Shown in pieces: positions 1 through 10,872 of a DNA stretch of 64,000 nt (position 1 is its first letter; each line of letters starts with the position of its first letter). The stretch spans positions 231,996,646 to 232,060,645 of the forward strand of contig CM077163.1 of NCBI GenBank assembly GCA_039583875.1, in the 5' to 3' direction. Source of the DNA: Platanthera guangdongensis. Its lineage: Eukaryota > Streptophyta > Magnoliopsida > Asparagales > Orchidaceae. A program made the position numbers and the translations under genes. A model generated the notes under the pieces. The model saw only the letters and a program-made list of their open reading frames with translations. It was not told the DNA's origin and did no database searches.

Positions 1-444
1 AGACCGGGCTTGAGCAACAAAGGATGTCAAGTCGGTGGCGTCACTGCTGTCAAGGGCCTGGAGAGCGGTGATGATATCATAGAGATGGTGGAGACTATCT
101 TTGCCGGAGTAGAGGGTGTGTAGCTCGTCCCACATGCCTTTGGCCGTCTCATGATACATGGCCAGACGATAAGATTCGCCATCAAGAGAGTTGAGGAGCC
201 AAGTCTGCACACGCCCATCATTGCGTAACCACTCCTCAGTAGGGACACCAATAACGGTCTGGGTTAGATGATGAAGGAATCCCTTGGACTGAAGGACACG
301 GCGAACGGAGTGTGCCCATTCCACAAAGTTCTTCTTGCCATTGAGCGAAATTGTGGTGATCCGGAGCTCGTCTCGGACTTCTGGTAGAGAGGCCGGGCGT
401 TCAGGAGGAACTGCCGTACCGACGGAGTCTGCAGAGGTAGACAT
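1..444 (-). CDS. Copia retrotransposon Gag N-terminal part, cut by window edge
   Basis: Reading leftwards from the ATG at 444, an open frame of 148 codons runs to the window edge without a stop. It reads as the N-terminal Gag of plant Ty1/Copia elements: a segment ITTISLNGKKNFVEWAHSVR, then a tryptophan-rich helical region with YRLAMYHETAKGMWDELHTL, and a stretch with LYDIITALQALDSSDATDLT. This is the UBN2-type capsid arrangement that packages element RNA in cytoplasmic particles. It lies downstream of the LTR and primer site at 1261-1458 on the same strand, so the 5' end of a Copia element sits here and its pol lies beyond the left edge. It is one of the few element frames here without damage, which suggests a relatively recent insertion. 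Family assignment is from motif memory. Confidence 0.8.
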   Translation of the reverse strand, partial: MSTSADSVGTAVPPERPASLPEVRDELRITTISLNGKKNFVEWAHSVRRVLQSKGFLHHLTQTVIGVPTEEWLRNDGRVQTWLLNSLDGESYRLAMYHETAKGMWDELHTLYSGKDSLHHLYDIITALQALDSSDATDLTSFVAQARS

Positions 445-445
445 G

Positions 446-720
446 GAGGCCGCAGCGAGCTTGAAGGAGGCCGCAGCGAGCTGGAAGGAGGCCGCAGCGA
501 GTTGGATGAGACCGCAGCGGGCTGGAGGCCGCAGCGAGCTGGAGAAGACCGCAGCGGTCTGGAGGCCGCAGCGAGCTGGAGAAGACCGCAGCGGGCTGGA
601 GGCCGCAGCGAGCTGAAGGAGGCTGCAGCGAGTGGGAGGAGGTCGCAGCGAGCTGGAGGAGACCGCAGCGGACTGGAGGCAGTAGCTAGAGGAAGCAAAC
701 AGAGAGCGGACTGGGAGAGG
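446..720. repeat. Minisatellite in Copia leader, 18-21 bp units
   Basis: Between the Copia primer site and the gag start is a degenerate tandem array built on gaggccgcagcgagctgga, alternating with gaagaccgcagcgg units, roughly twelve to fifteen copies. The array stays open in several frames on both strands, which creates long artificial frames rich in Ala, Arg, Ser and Pro. It lies in the untranslated leader of the element, not in a host gene. Confidence 0.8.
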
Positions 721-849
721 ACGCGGCGACCTGGATGAGGTCGCGGCGAGCTGGAGGATGATGCGGGCTGGTTCAGGTCGCGGCGGTCTGGGTCAGACCG
801 CGGCGGACAGGAGAGAACTGATAAGAGAGGGCACGCCGGGGCTGACTTG

Positions 850-953
850 CGAGCTGGCGGGCTGGCGGTCTGGCGGGCTGGCGGTCTGGCGAGCTGGCGA
901 GCTGGTGAGCTGGCGAGCTGGCGAGCTGGCGAGCTGGCGAGCTGGCGAGCTGG
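850..953. repeat. 8-bp tandem repeat (gagctggc) in Copia leader
   Basis: About a dozen near-perfect copies of the 8-mer gagctggc, with variants ggtctggc and gagctggt at the left. Because 8 is not a multiple of 3 the array reads through in all frames. It is in the same leader as the 446-720 minisatellite and probably arose by slippage. Confidence 0.85.
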
Positions 954-1260
954 CAAACGCAGCGCGAACGGCGGATGAAGGAGACCAAGGAGAGAGGTCG
1001 CCGAGGTCGCGGCGGACAGGAGGAGGCCGCAGCGGACAAGGGGAAGCAGTGGACCCCACAGGATGGCTATAAAAGGAGGAGGGCCTGAGGAGAAAGGGAG
1101 AGAGGGGGGGACAAAGTGGATCCACGGGAGAGGAAGCGGACAGGAAAAGTGAGGCCGCAGGAGAGATGCGACTAGAGGGTGCGGACTGGACAAGGGAGGC
1201 CGCAGAGACCGCAGGCTGCTGGGCGGACAGTAGAGGGAGTCCGCAGGAGAGTCGAACCTG

Positions 1261-1272
1261 GCTCTGATACCA
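1261..1272 (-). promoter_or_regulatory. Primer-binding site of Copia element
   Basis: On the minus strand the LTR is followed directly by TGGTATCAGAGC, the standard plant primer-binding site complementary to the 3' end of initiator methionine tRNA. It fixes the LTR boundary at 1273 and the element's orientation. Confidence 0.9.
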
Positions 1273-1458
1273 TGTAGAAATGGAGAAAGCCAACCTTGTA
1301 TATATGTCCACTTGATACAAATACAAAGAATGAGTACATATATATAGATGAGAGAAAGAGAGAGAAAAGTCCTATACACAATGTGGGACTAAAGAGAGGA
1401 GAGAAAAAGCAATAAATGCTATACAAATGGGCCTAATGTTAAGTGGGCTTTTCCAACA
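1273..1458 (-). mobile_element. 5' LTR of Copia element
   Basis: A 186-bp LTR on the minus strand, beginning TGTTGGAAAAGCCC and ending TTTCTACA just before the primer site. Inside are a 'gtcccacattgtgtatagg' segment and a TATATATATG stretch with a CT-rich run, as in short Copia LTRs. The same arrangement occurs in the LTR at 56896-57077, so both are members or relatives of one Copia group. The flanking pentamer gtatt (1459-1463) would be one target duplication copy; the other lies off the left edge. Confidence 0.8.
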
Positions 1459-2680
1459 GTATTGAATCTTGAAGGGACTGGATCTGAGAGGGGAGGGGCT
1501 GGAATGGGGGTAGGAGTCAGATGTGATTTTGAGAATCTAGAGGTGAAGATCTTGGTGGGTTTTTGGGAGCGACAAGCAGCAGGGTGAGGTTGAGGGGAGA
1601 TGCTAGGAGGTTTCTTAGAGGGATTCTGAGCAGGATCTCGAAGGGGGCTGGGCGGTTTTGGTGGATGGGGGCAGCAGGCTGGAAAGTGGGCGGCTGGTCC
1701 AGAGGTGGCTGCGTGCAGATTTCGAAAGGCAGGAAGCAAGATCTGGGCAGTTTGCTTTAGGGTAGGGGTGACTGTTGCTGTAGATGTGGGCGGCTAGGTT
1801 TTTGGGGGATTGAGTGGGCATGTTGAGGCTTGGGAAGGAGAAAGAAGGAGGCAAGGGATGGTTGATACCTATGGGAAGCAAGAACGCACCAATGAGTCAT
1901 CATCTCGGGTCTCACGGAGTTGTCACTGAGATTGAATCGCTAGATTCCGGGAATAGTATTCTCCAAAAGCTGCAATAAATCCCGTAGCAGTCCCCACACA
2001 CTCTATTTATAATAAAACATAACTAGGGCACCCTGCATCTGACGGTTATGATTAACCAGAGATGTGACAGGTTCGATTACATGAAAAAAACCCAAAACAT
2101 AACAACATAATATATGAAAAAAAACTGAACGACGAGTCGGGCGCATCCGCGGATTCGGATCACCGATCTGATCAAATCCTCCTGCGTGAATACATGAAAG
2201 TGGGTCCCACCTAGGGGAGAGATGACTCTGATGGATCCCCATCACAATGTTGGGACTTGTAGGTCCCATGGGGTTAGGGTAAGTTAAAAGGTATTCACGC
2301 AGGTTCAAATGCATGGCTTGCAACATCAAAGTTCAAGTTTGATCACATTTTCAGAAACATAAACCCCCAATCCCTCCCTCTCACACTCCAAATTATACTA
2401 AAAATGTGATTCCAAATGCATTTGAGCACATAATCACTTGTTAAAAGAATAAAGAGACTAATAAGATGAGAAGGAAAGGAGTAGAAGAGAGAAGGGAGGG
2501 GAGAGATGTTTGTTGAGGGCAGACAACCCCCTACCATTTCTGTGAAATAGGGTAAGAGGACCAAACTACTCCAATGAAAGAATTTTGTAATAAAAAATTG
2601 ATGCAATGGAAGCGATATAAATGATGAAATTGTAACTTATCAACTACATTCAACTTTATTTAACTTGAGATTTTCAACTC
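1459..2680. other. No recognisable gene
   Basis: G- and purine-rich sequence from 1459 to about 1900, C-rich on the minus strand, then AT-rich sequence. Short frames occur on both strands, but none carries a motif I recognise. It was presumably the target of the Copia insertion and may be older element leader sequence. Confidence 0.5.
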
Positions 2681-2938
2681 TTAAAATGGTGTAAGATCAT
2701 TGAGGAGGGCGTTCCAGTATTTGTGTAGTTCACTGCATAGAGGTGTTTTCTTACCACAGCTGAAGGCCGAAGTAAGATCAACTTCTCTTGGAATTAGACC
2801 TTTCATGGGTTGGCCGACAGGATTACATAAATCATTGTTGGTTACAGTGAGGTTTTTTTCAAACATTATTGAGAGGAAAGTCTTCTGAGCTTGGCGGTGG
2901 AATTTAAGAGATTCAAATTTTGCTTGGGCCTTGTTTGT
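2681..2938 (-). other. Unrecognised open segment, possible exon
   Basis: A minus-strand frame is open between an upstream stop near 2940 and TAA at 2681, about 85 codons. It contains FLSIMFEKNLTVTNNDLCNP, then PMKGLIPREVDLTSAF and CGKKTPLCSELHKYWNALL. Amino-acid use is balanced and not low complexity, unlike most short frames here, so it may be an exon or fragment of a real protein. A possible acceptor (caaacaag before GCC) sits at about 2930. I do not recognise the family. It could be a C-terminal exon of an unidentified host gene, captured gene sequence, or chance. Confidence 0.25.
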
Positions 2939-3119
2939 TTAGGCAGAATTAAGAGGAAAGAATTGGAATTGGAGAGCCAATTCTAATTCCACTGTTCGGC
3001 GCGCCTTCTTCGGGGGGAATTGTAATTTGGCTAAATTCCATAGGAATTCAATTTGCCTAAGCACCCCCTCCCCAATTATTACCTCCTGAGGTATTCTTTT
3101 TGATGGTGCGCCACGACCG

Positions 3120-4378
3120 ACATGTGTATTCCTGTAGGAGGCGGTGATCTGCTGCCCAGATGGGCGATCAAAGTCCGTGGTTGCGTACGGATGGTCGATC
3201 CGAGCTGAGTTCATATGTGGTTTTTATATTTTTGAGTTATATTTTGGCCCTGATCGGTCCATACAGTGTGAGCCGTTCGATTCGGGTTTTATTTGATTGT
3301 GTTGAGCGGTTATTATTTAAGGGTTATATATATATAAGTGGCAACAGGCAGTTCAGGGGCCATCGTGAGTTCAGTGAAAATTCTGCACCGTCGGTCCTTC
3401 GGCCCTAGGTGCGACGTCGGGATTGTTTCGTTGGTGCAACGCCAGATCACCCTCCCTCTTCCACTTCCGCCTCCTCAGCCTACCTCCTCCACCGCCGGAT
3501 GTTGTAAGCCCTCCTCCTCCCCTACATTTTCCCTCGCTTGTAGATTCATGCCTACCCGTCGAAACCATGCCAATCTTCTCCCCTCCCGTTTCTCTCCACT
3601 GCCCTCTCCCTCTTCCCCTCCCGTTTCTCTCCACTGCCCTCTCCCTCTTCCCCGTTCGGTCCACTCTACTAACAACAACCCTTCCTCCTCCCCTTCCACG
3701 TCCAGACAGCCCCAGTCCCCTCACCCCTACCCCGTTTCCCTCCCCTCCACACAAACCTTCACGACATTTGAATTTGCCCACCCCGTCAACACCTTCCATC
3801 CCTACCTCCTCCCCCTGTCACCACCAAGTCCAGAACAACCACCCTCCTTTGGATTTCTCCACTACTACCAGAAAAAAAATCTCCTCCACCATGACCCTTA
3901 TGGCCACAGCCTACCACTAACAGCCACCTTTAAGCCCACCCAAACCATCAACAGTCCCGATCTGCACTTCCGACACCTTCCCCGCTTGCTACGACTTTGG
4001 ATGCCCACCCACAACCGCCTTCGCCGCCACCTATACGTGTGAATTGTGGAATGACGTTTGTGTTTTTTATTGTTGTGTACTTTGGTAACCTATATGTTGT
4101 GGATTGTTAATCTTATTTGCTACTAGTCCTTTCATTGTGCGATACACTGGGTTTATTCTATGCGTGCTTAACTAATTGCACCTCGCTCGTTTGTGAGCAT
4201 TACTTGTTTCCTTTAATTAAAGTTTTGGGATTGTTTGTGCTCCTGCTAATTCTTTTATATTAATAAATTACCGCCACAATTATTAATACGGAATTGCTCT
4301 AGCATATTTATCATTATCATCATATTTATGATTGCATTTAGAGTGTACATCTTGAGTCGGTCCCTCCACTGCATCAAA
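3120..4378 (+). mobile_element. Probable 5' LTR and leader of a Gypsy element
   Basis: The sequence has a TATA-like stretch (ttatttaagggttatatatata, near 3310-3335), then a long C- and CT-rich transcribed-type region with a duplicated segment (cccgtttctctccactgccc at about 3587 and 3623). It ends near 4378 with 'ctgcatcaa' followed by attggtattaga, a plant primer-binding site. Gag of a Gypsy element follows at 5235. The left boundary is a guess, since no partner LTR is present. The proline-rich frames across it are C-rich low complexity and not taken as genes. Part of it (about 3880-4130) recurs at 43690-43990 on the opposite strand. Confidence 0.4.
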
Positions 4379-4389
4379 TTGGTATTAGA

Positions 4390-5225
4390 ATTGTTTTAAA
4401 TATCCTTTGACATGTCCGACATGTCTCCTGACATGTCCGACATGTCTCCTGACATGTCCGACATGTCTCCTGACATGTCATTTTTTAGGGGAAAACAATA
4501 TGTTTTTATAAAAAAATAGATTATGTCCTTTTGTAAAATATAGGTCGACATGTCCGATTTTTTCCGATATATCAACCGACACGACTTTTGAATATATCAC
4601 TCAGTATTTTATTTTATGTTATATTTGCAAACAAACATCATATATTTAAATCACATATGGGTAATATATTATGTATGTTTAAATCGATTAAACTTATTAT
4701 TTCAATTTGTAAACGTTTTATTCTTACAATAAATTTTGTATAATTGTTTCACAATTTTTAAATTTCATATTACAAAAACTAGGAAACTATTCAATATATT
4801 TATTAGGTGATTGTTTGCATATTTTTAATATAAATTTATAAGTTTGAAAAGACTTATAATAAATCAATTATTTTCTCTTAAATCCTTTTTATATGCAATA
4901 AAGTTATTGTTATCAAAATAAAATTACTGTATAGTATTAAATATATTTTACAATATATCATTTTGTATATGTTAATAATATTTTTTCTTAGATACTGTTC
5001 AAATTTATTTCATAATATAAACGACTCATTTTTTATCTATTTGTTATATTATTTTTCTATTTTTATAACATATAATTATAGTTAGTATACATAAAATAAA
5101 ATTTTTATTTATAATATATGAAAATCAGATATTTTAAAATATCTCTGACATGTCTCTGACTTCCGACTTCCGACATTTAAAAACTCAATCTGATATGTTG
5201 TCGACATCCGATATTTAAAACATTG
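4390..5225. mobile_element. Non-autonomous Mutator-like element in a Gypsy primer site
   Basis: The 836-bp AT-rich insert has short terminal inverted repeats: ATTGTTTTAAATATC at the left and, reading inward from the right, CAATGTTTTAAATATC. It is flanked by a degenerate 9-bp duplication, ggtattaga (4381-4389) and gatatcaga (5226-5234). Nine-bp duplications are the Mutator signature. No transposase frame is visible. The left end carries a 21-bp tandem array and the right end further gacatgtc/ccgac words, a subterminal sequence style shared with 15716-16723. The duplicated target is the retrotransposon's tRNA primer site itself. Confidence 0.65.
4409..4479. repeat. 21-bp tandem repeat (gacatgtccgacatgtctcct)n
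   Basis: Three perfect 21-bp copies and a partial fourth. Each unit contains the palindrome gacatgtc. It lies just inside the left end of the Mutator-like element, where transposase binding sites would be expected; that role is inference. Confidence 0.85.
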
Positions 5226-5234
5226 GATATCAGA

Positions 5235-6660
5235 CCAAAGGTTAGGGTCATTTGCATGTTACGTAGTGATAGGGATTACCATCAGTCCATGTCAAGTTAC
5301 AACCACGCCGACGATATGGCCGCTAGTTCACAGACGGACATGACGTCCGCTGAGTTTCAAAGGCTTGTTCTTGATCGATTTAATCGAATGAGAGTTCAAT
5401 TTGAAACCCTTAGGGGCGATATTGTGAGGGTTAGCATGAGAGTTGATCTGTTAGAGACACCTAAAGGTCAAGCAGCTCCCCCCCCTGATGAGGAGCCTTA
5501 CGAGGATCCATGAGATGTCACACCACCTATTGAGATGCGTGGTAGAGACGTTCCTCGCCTAGATCCCCCTCCCCCTCCGAGAGGGAATTATCGTCGTGTA
5601 TACGAGTATCGATGAGATCCAGGGAGGAATTACCGTCCCGATGGGCCTCGTCCTCCCCCACCTCGTCGTAGAGATCGAACAAGATATGATTATGACTATG
5701 ATGACGAATACGGTGACTACCATGAGCCATGTCATGGGATGACTCCAGAGGAGGATGACATCACCCGACAGATCCGCATTGATGCTCCCACCTTCAATGG
5801 TCACCTGGACCCGAAGACTTTTAATATTAGCTCATGAACATGGACCACTATTTTGACTGGTTCGAGATGACTAGGCCTGCAAGCGGTTCGATTCGGTTTG
5901 GTTTTAGATAAAACCGAAATCGAAGCAAATGACATCGGTTTTTACAAGCCAAAAACCGAAACCGAACCGAAACTAATCGGTTCGGTTCGGTTTTCTGACA
6001 AACTTAAAACATTGTATTCAAAAATATATTTGTTTCTGTTAGTGTTTTCTTTGATGGTCGGTTATTAGTTAAGTGAAAGTCTGATTAACTATAAAATATA
6101 TTATCCAAAAAAATAAGTTCATCAGCATTTAAAAGAAAACTCAGGGAACATATATAATAACATTTAGATTAACTAGTGCAATTAAGACAATAAGTTCAAA
6201 AAATCGTTCAAAATGAAAATAATAAGTACAACATATTTAGTGTTACTTGTTGTCACCCAGGGCGAAGAAGTTGGATGTCTTGATCCAAAAAGAATGATAA
6301 TTCTCTAAATGTTAGGTTCAGTTCGAATTTTTCGATTTACCTAACCAACAAACTGAACCGAACCGAAATGATGTCGGTTCTCAGCCCTCCTAAACCGAAA
6401 CTGAACCGATCGGTTCAGTCCTAAAACCGGTTCGGCTTATCGGCTCGGTTCGGTTCGGTCGGTTTTGGTTTTTTACGCACACCCTTAGAGATGAGCAATG
6501 AGAGAGAAGTACGGTTCGCCAAGATGAAATTAATTGGCCAAGCAAAAATATGTTGGTCGAGCCTGGAGATGTCTCTGGAGCGGGATGGCTATTATCCCAT
6601 CGCCTGATGGGATGAGACGAAACAACGCTTGCAAGATAAATACCTCCTAGCTTCGTATTG
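5235..6660 (+). pseudogene. Gypsy gag fragment, split by a hAT element
   Basis: From 5289 the frame reads MSSYNHADDMAASSQTDMTS, a helical segment with FQRLVLDRFNRMRVQFETLR, then a Pro/Arg-rich linker (PPPPPRGNYRRVYEYR) and TRQIRIDAPTFNGHLDPKTF, the start of a Ty3/Gypsy capsid domain. The hAT MITE at 5872-6487 interrupts it. After it the capsid resumes with VRFAKMKLIGQAKICWSSLE and a segment ending KQRLQDKYLLASY. In-frame stops occur at about 5512, 5614 and 5836 and again after the MITE, so it cannot be made as one protein. The remainder is replaced by LINE sequence from about 6690. Confidence 0.75.
5872..6487. mobile_element. hAT-type MITE
   Basis: The 616-bp element begins TAGGCCTGCAAGCGGTTCGG and ends in CGCACACCCTTA (inverted: TAAGGGTGTGCG), the classic plant hAT termini. 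The 8-bp flanks gagatgac (5864-5871) and gagatgag (6488-6495) match at seven of eight positions, as expected for hAT. Its ends carry many ggttcggtt/aaccgaacc words as subterminal inverted repeats. There is no coding capacity. It sits inside the Gypsy gag frame and is younger than it. Confidence 0.85.
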
Positions 6661-6689
6661 AGATCAAAAGAGGGACCACAAGATATTTC

Positions 6690-7297
6690 CCGTAGTGAGT
6701 GTTTTAAATATCTTGGATCGATAGTTTAAAACGATGGAGGTATTGATAAAGATGTCACAGAATCCAAGTGGGTTGGTTAAAATGGAGAGGCGCGTTAGGG
6801 ATCTTATGTGATCGTAAAGTACCATTAAAATTTAAAGAAAAATTTTATCGTACTGCAATTAGACCAGTGATGCCCTATGGTTCTGAGTGTTGGGCAGTGA
6901 ATTGTGTGCATGAGCAAAAAATGGGAGTTGCGGAGATGATAATGCTTAGGTGGATGTGCGGACACATGAGACTAGATAAACTTAGGAATGAATGTATCGG
7001 GGATAAGACAGGAGTAGAGTCAATTGCAGAGAAGATGTGAGAAGCTCGACTAAGATGGTTTGGACACGTACGAAGGAGACCATTAGAGGCACCTGTTAAA
7101 CGTTGTGAGAGTCCGGTCACTAGGCATGTTAAATGACGAAGGGGTAGACCAAAAAAGACTTGGAATGAAACTATAAGGAAAGACATGTTGTACTTAGGTA
7201 TTTGTGAGATTATGACTAAAGATAGGGCAGAATGGCGACAAAGGATCCATATAGCTAACCCCATTATAGTGGGATAAAGGCTTGAGTGTTGTTGTTG
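6690..7297 (+). pseudogene. RTE-type LINE reverse transcriptase C-terminal end
   Basis: The frame carries the C-terminal part of a plant RTE-clade LINE protein: CFKYLGSIV and NDGGIDKDV, then KFKEKFYRTAIRPVMPYGSE, VAEMIMLRWMCGHMRLDKLR, LRWFGHVRRRPLEAPVKR and RRGRPKKTWNETIRKDM. The 3' end finishes at a TTG repeat (gttgttgttgt, near 7288), the usual RTE tail. The 5' part of the element is absent, as is normal for LINE copies, and stops occur near 6728, 7038 and 7134. It abuts broken Gypsy gag at its left. Confidence 0.85.
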
Positions 7298-7469
7298 TAT
7301 GATGCAGTTCAAAATCGGTCTCTCTTATATCCAAGGACTTGATGGATAAATCATGACTCGTCGGCCCCATCACTTCAAACCATTGCATTGAAGCTAATAT
7401 ATTAGTACAACCATCATTTTCTTCATGCGCCGAGAGAAATTGGAATATTTTACTCCATTATCCATTCAA

Positions 7470-7725
7470 TGAAAAGGAATATAATGACACCACAATATGT
7501 GGAAGATTTAAGAAGTATCCATAGCAATCTTCGACTTCTTTCTAAAAGAGATCAAACTACAATGAAGAAGAGTCTATATTGTGGGACATTGCGGGAGATA
7601 GCTTTGAATCATTCAAAGATGTAGGTACACTTGAGATAGTTAATCTATCGCTTGATGAACCTAGGTTGGAGCTCTGGATTATTGAAAAAGATGGTGAAGT
7701 TGATATTATTGCAAAGAATGTTTAA
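7470..7725 (+). pseudogene. hAT transposase C-terminal fragment
   Basis: The frame reads MTPQYVEDLRSIHSNLRLLS, then after a one-base shift EEESILWDIAGDSFESFKD and LSLDEPRLELWIIEKDGEVD, ending at TAA 7723-7725. The pattern 'TPxxVEDLxxIHxNLRLLSR' followed by an acidic tail is the C-terminal tail of a plant hAT transposase group. The frameshift and missing N-terminus make it non-functional. Sequence at about 8050-8145 (cgtttccgtcccagtgctac) may be the element's 3' end. Confidence 0.6.
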
Positions 7726-8870
7726 TTTTTAGACTTAATATTTTGCATGTGAATGTAACGAAATAATGATTAATTGATGTAATGATGTGAACATGTGATA
7801 TATTGTTCTTTATGGTGCTTGTATTCTTGAATATTCTCTATATTTTTATAGCATTATATGAAATATTATTTATAACATTATATGAAATGCAAATAATATA
7901 TAATATAAGTTTGAAGTCCCGGTTTTCATATGTATGGTCTATGTTGTAATCTTATTAAATTTTTTTCACTACAATTCAAAATATATATAATTAGTTTATT
8001 AGTTGTCTTATTTTTATATTAATTAATACTTATATTAAAATAATTAAAAAATTAAAACATTTCCCGTAACCTTATTTTATAAAATCACGTTTCCGCATCC
8101 GTTTTGTATTGTATCTCGTACCCCGTTTCCGTCCCAGTGCTACAAAATTTAAATAGATATGTTATTATATATACTAAGAGTCTTTTTAAATAGGTGTCAC
8201 GCTAGAGCTGAAGTACCTTGGAAGTTCTCATGTTTGTTTCTCTTTCATAAGAATCGATCAAGAGTCGGTCTGGAGTTATATCCAGATTATTAGTATATCC
8301 ATTCTTTATTTCACTCTCATGTGTCAACCTTTACTTCTCCATTTCCACCTCGCAACTCTTGATTTTATGTTGAGTTTTGAGCCCGTTGGAGAACTATACC
8401 CTATTTGGTCGCTTGTTAGAAGGCAAACCGACGCTGCCTCTTCCTTGCGGTATACGTCTCCACTTTTCTCGCTCTCAAAACGTAAGTCATTTTTGTGCTC
8501 AAATTACAAAATCAGTTAATTATTAGAGCTTGTCTGAATTAATTTTATCTCCAGATTACCGTCAAATTCATATCTATGGGTACCAATCACCTAAATATTC
8601 TGCTTGTGGGTTATTGATTCATGTCGTCTTATGTTCGAGCGGAAACCTTATGCACGTTTGTGACGCCAAGATTGATTTTTTCGTTATAAAATAGTTCGTG
8701 GAGTTTCTTCGCGCCGCCATTATTTAAAGAGATCGCAGGAGTTCTTATTTAAAATCTACAGCCCTCACTTTAGTCTGCATCACGGATCCTGTGTGATCCG
8801 CGGATAGATCCATACGGTCGCGGCTGCGGCCCGTATTAGAGATCGAAGATTCCATACAATCCCACATCAT
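7726..8870. other. No recognisable gene
   Basis: AT-rich to 8150, then mixed sequence. A 66-codon frame at 8319-8519 shows no known motif. No kinase exon or retroelement domain was found. Confidence 0.4.
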
Positions 8871-10176
8871 GATGACAACCTAAGCATATTCTTTCTCTAT
8901 TTTGCAAAATAGAAAATGTATTGAGATTAACAAGACTCACAGTTCATATACATATGAGAGACCAAAAGAGGGAACACAATAAAAAATATAACATATGTAC
9001 TAAAAATAAAAATAATCCCCCCCCCCACCCTCAGGGTGAAAGTGAGGAACTCATGAAACTCCAGCTTGGCATGGAGAATAGATATCATAGAGACCAAGTA
9101 TATATGGCAGGTTCTGTTGGATAGCAATCCAACTGGCTTGGTGAGGAGATGTAGAAATTGATCCATAGATGTAACAAAAATCACAATAAGAGACCTTAAA
9201 TCTTCTCACAAACAAAATGAATATCTATTTTACTATGCTTAGTCCTCTCGTAAAGAGCTGCATTGCTATAGATTTGAATTGGAGTCTGATTGTCACATGA
9301 AAGAGACATAGGTAAAGTAACATTCAAACCCGGTTCAGTGATGAATATCTAAGACAATCTCACAAGTTTCTTAAGCTAAAGCTAGATCACATTATCCTCA
9401 CGAACTGAGGTGGCCAACGATCATTTACTTCTTACTACTGCAAGAAACAAAGTTACCACCATCAAATATAGAATATTCTAATGTTGATCACCTAACAGAA
9501 GATGACTCAACTCAATCAGCATCAATAAAACCGCAGATGTTCAAATTTTCATGATTTTTATGCATAAGATGTTTTCTATGACGAGACTTATGGTTGTCAA
9601 GTGACCAAAATATGGAGATTGCATAAATTGTGACACAATGCTCACGACAAATGTGTATATCAGGTCAGGTGATCGTTAAGTAAACTAATTTTCCAATCAA
9701 TATCCTGTATATGTTAATATCACAAAGGTCGCCTTCATTCTTGGTAAGCAGGGTAAGCACATACAAAAGAGTACGCGAGGACTTGCACCTTAAGATCCTC
9801 GTGTCAACTAGAAGATCAAAGGCATACTTTCGTTGATTCATAGAGACTCCTTTTGGTGAGCTAGAGATCTCTAGAACAAGAAAGTATATAAGATCAGCTA
9901 GATCTTTAATATCGAATGAAATACCCAGTGCTCTCTTCATAGGATAAATAAGCATGTGATCATCTCCCATTACAACGTCATCTGCTAAACTAGTAGAATG
10001 ATGCACACAATAGTACTAGTATGTGAAATCAAAGGATGATCAAATTTTAATTGTGTGAATCACATATCACAAACAAACATATTAAATCGTTGGAACCATG
10101 CCTGAGGAGACCAATTGAGCTCATAAATGAATGATGTAGGTAACATACCCCCTTCCTCGATGAAATAAGAGACCTG

Positions 10177-10872
10177 AGACTATGAAGCACCGACACTTCA
10201 AAATACCCAGCGTGTCAGTGTCGGAGAGTCCGGCACTCGTCCGACTCTCTGACACTCTCCGACACTCGTGTCGGAAATCCGACACTCGAGTCGGAAATCC
10301 GACACTCGAGTCGGAAATCCGACACGCTGGCTCACGCGGGACTCGCGTGTCCCGCTCAATCGGACACGCGTGTCCCGCTCAATCGGACACGCGTGTCCCT
10401 AAGTTAGATACTCATGGTGAGATGAGTGACAATTTGTCTTGCAAGTGTCTTTACCCCTTTCTAGCATTTCAAGTAGTGAAAGTGGATCTACTAGTGACGT
10501 CGATATTTTATCTAGAAAAAGGAAGATTGAACGTGGGGAAAAAAGTTTGCATGTGAATCCATTATTTTTACTGATGATATATAATGATAATGTGTTAATG
10601 TTCTATCATTTTTTTGATCATTTGTTAAGTTTTGCATTTGAATATTTGATGAGTAATATTTAAACATGACTTAATTTATTTAAATATTTGTTAATTGTTA
10701 ATTTTTTTTACTTTTTGTTAAATGTTTTAGGATTTTCATAATTATAAAAAATGAATATTTAATATACGTGTCCCAGCGTGTCCGAATATAGTATTTTTTG
10801 AGAATTGACGAGTCGCGTGTCGTGTCATATCGTATCACGTGTCCCGTGTCGGTTTCGGTGCAACATAGCACG
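10177..10872. mobile_element. Non-autonomous Mutator-like element inside Copia RT
   Basis: The 696-bp insert is flanked by perfect 9-bp duplications agagacctg (10168-10176 and 10873-10881). The ends share an inverted CTATG(AA/TT)GCACCGA segment. Removing the insert and one duplication rejoins the host Copia RT frame. The interior holds arrays of gtcggaaatccgacactcga and cgcgtgtcccgctcaatcgga near the left end and gtgtcccgtgtcgg words near the right. No transposase is seen. Confidence 0.75.

Noticed and set aside
264..1379. A 371-codon minus-strand frame rich in Ser, Pro, Leu and Arg
   Set aside because: It runs through the Copia LTR, primer site and both minisatellites; composition is set by the tandem repeats and the Copia gag frame is the real one in this area.
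3338..4042. A 234-codon Pro/Ser/Thr-rich frame
   Set aside because: C-rich LTR/leader DNA is open in several frames at once; no domain and an overlapping frame of similar quality exists.
4409..4479. CRISPR-like direct repeats
   Set aside because: Units are contiguous without unique spacers and the genome is a plant.
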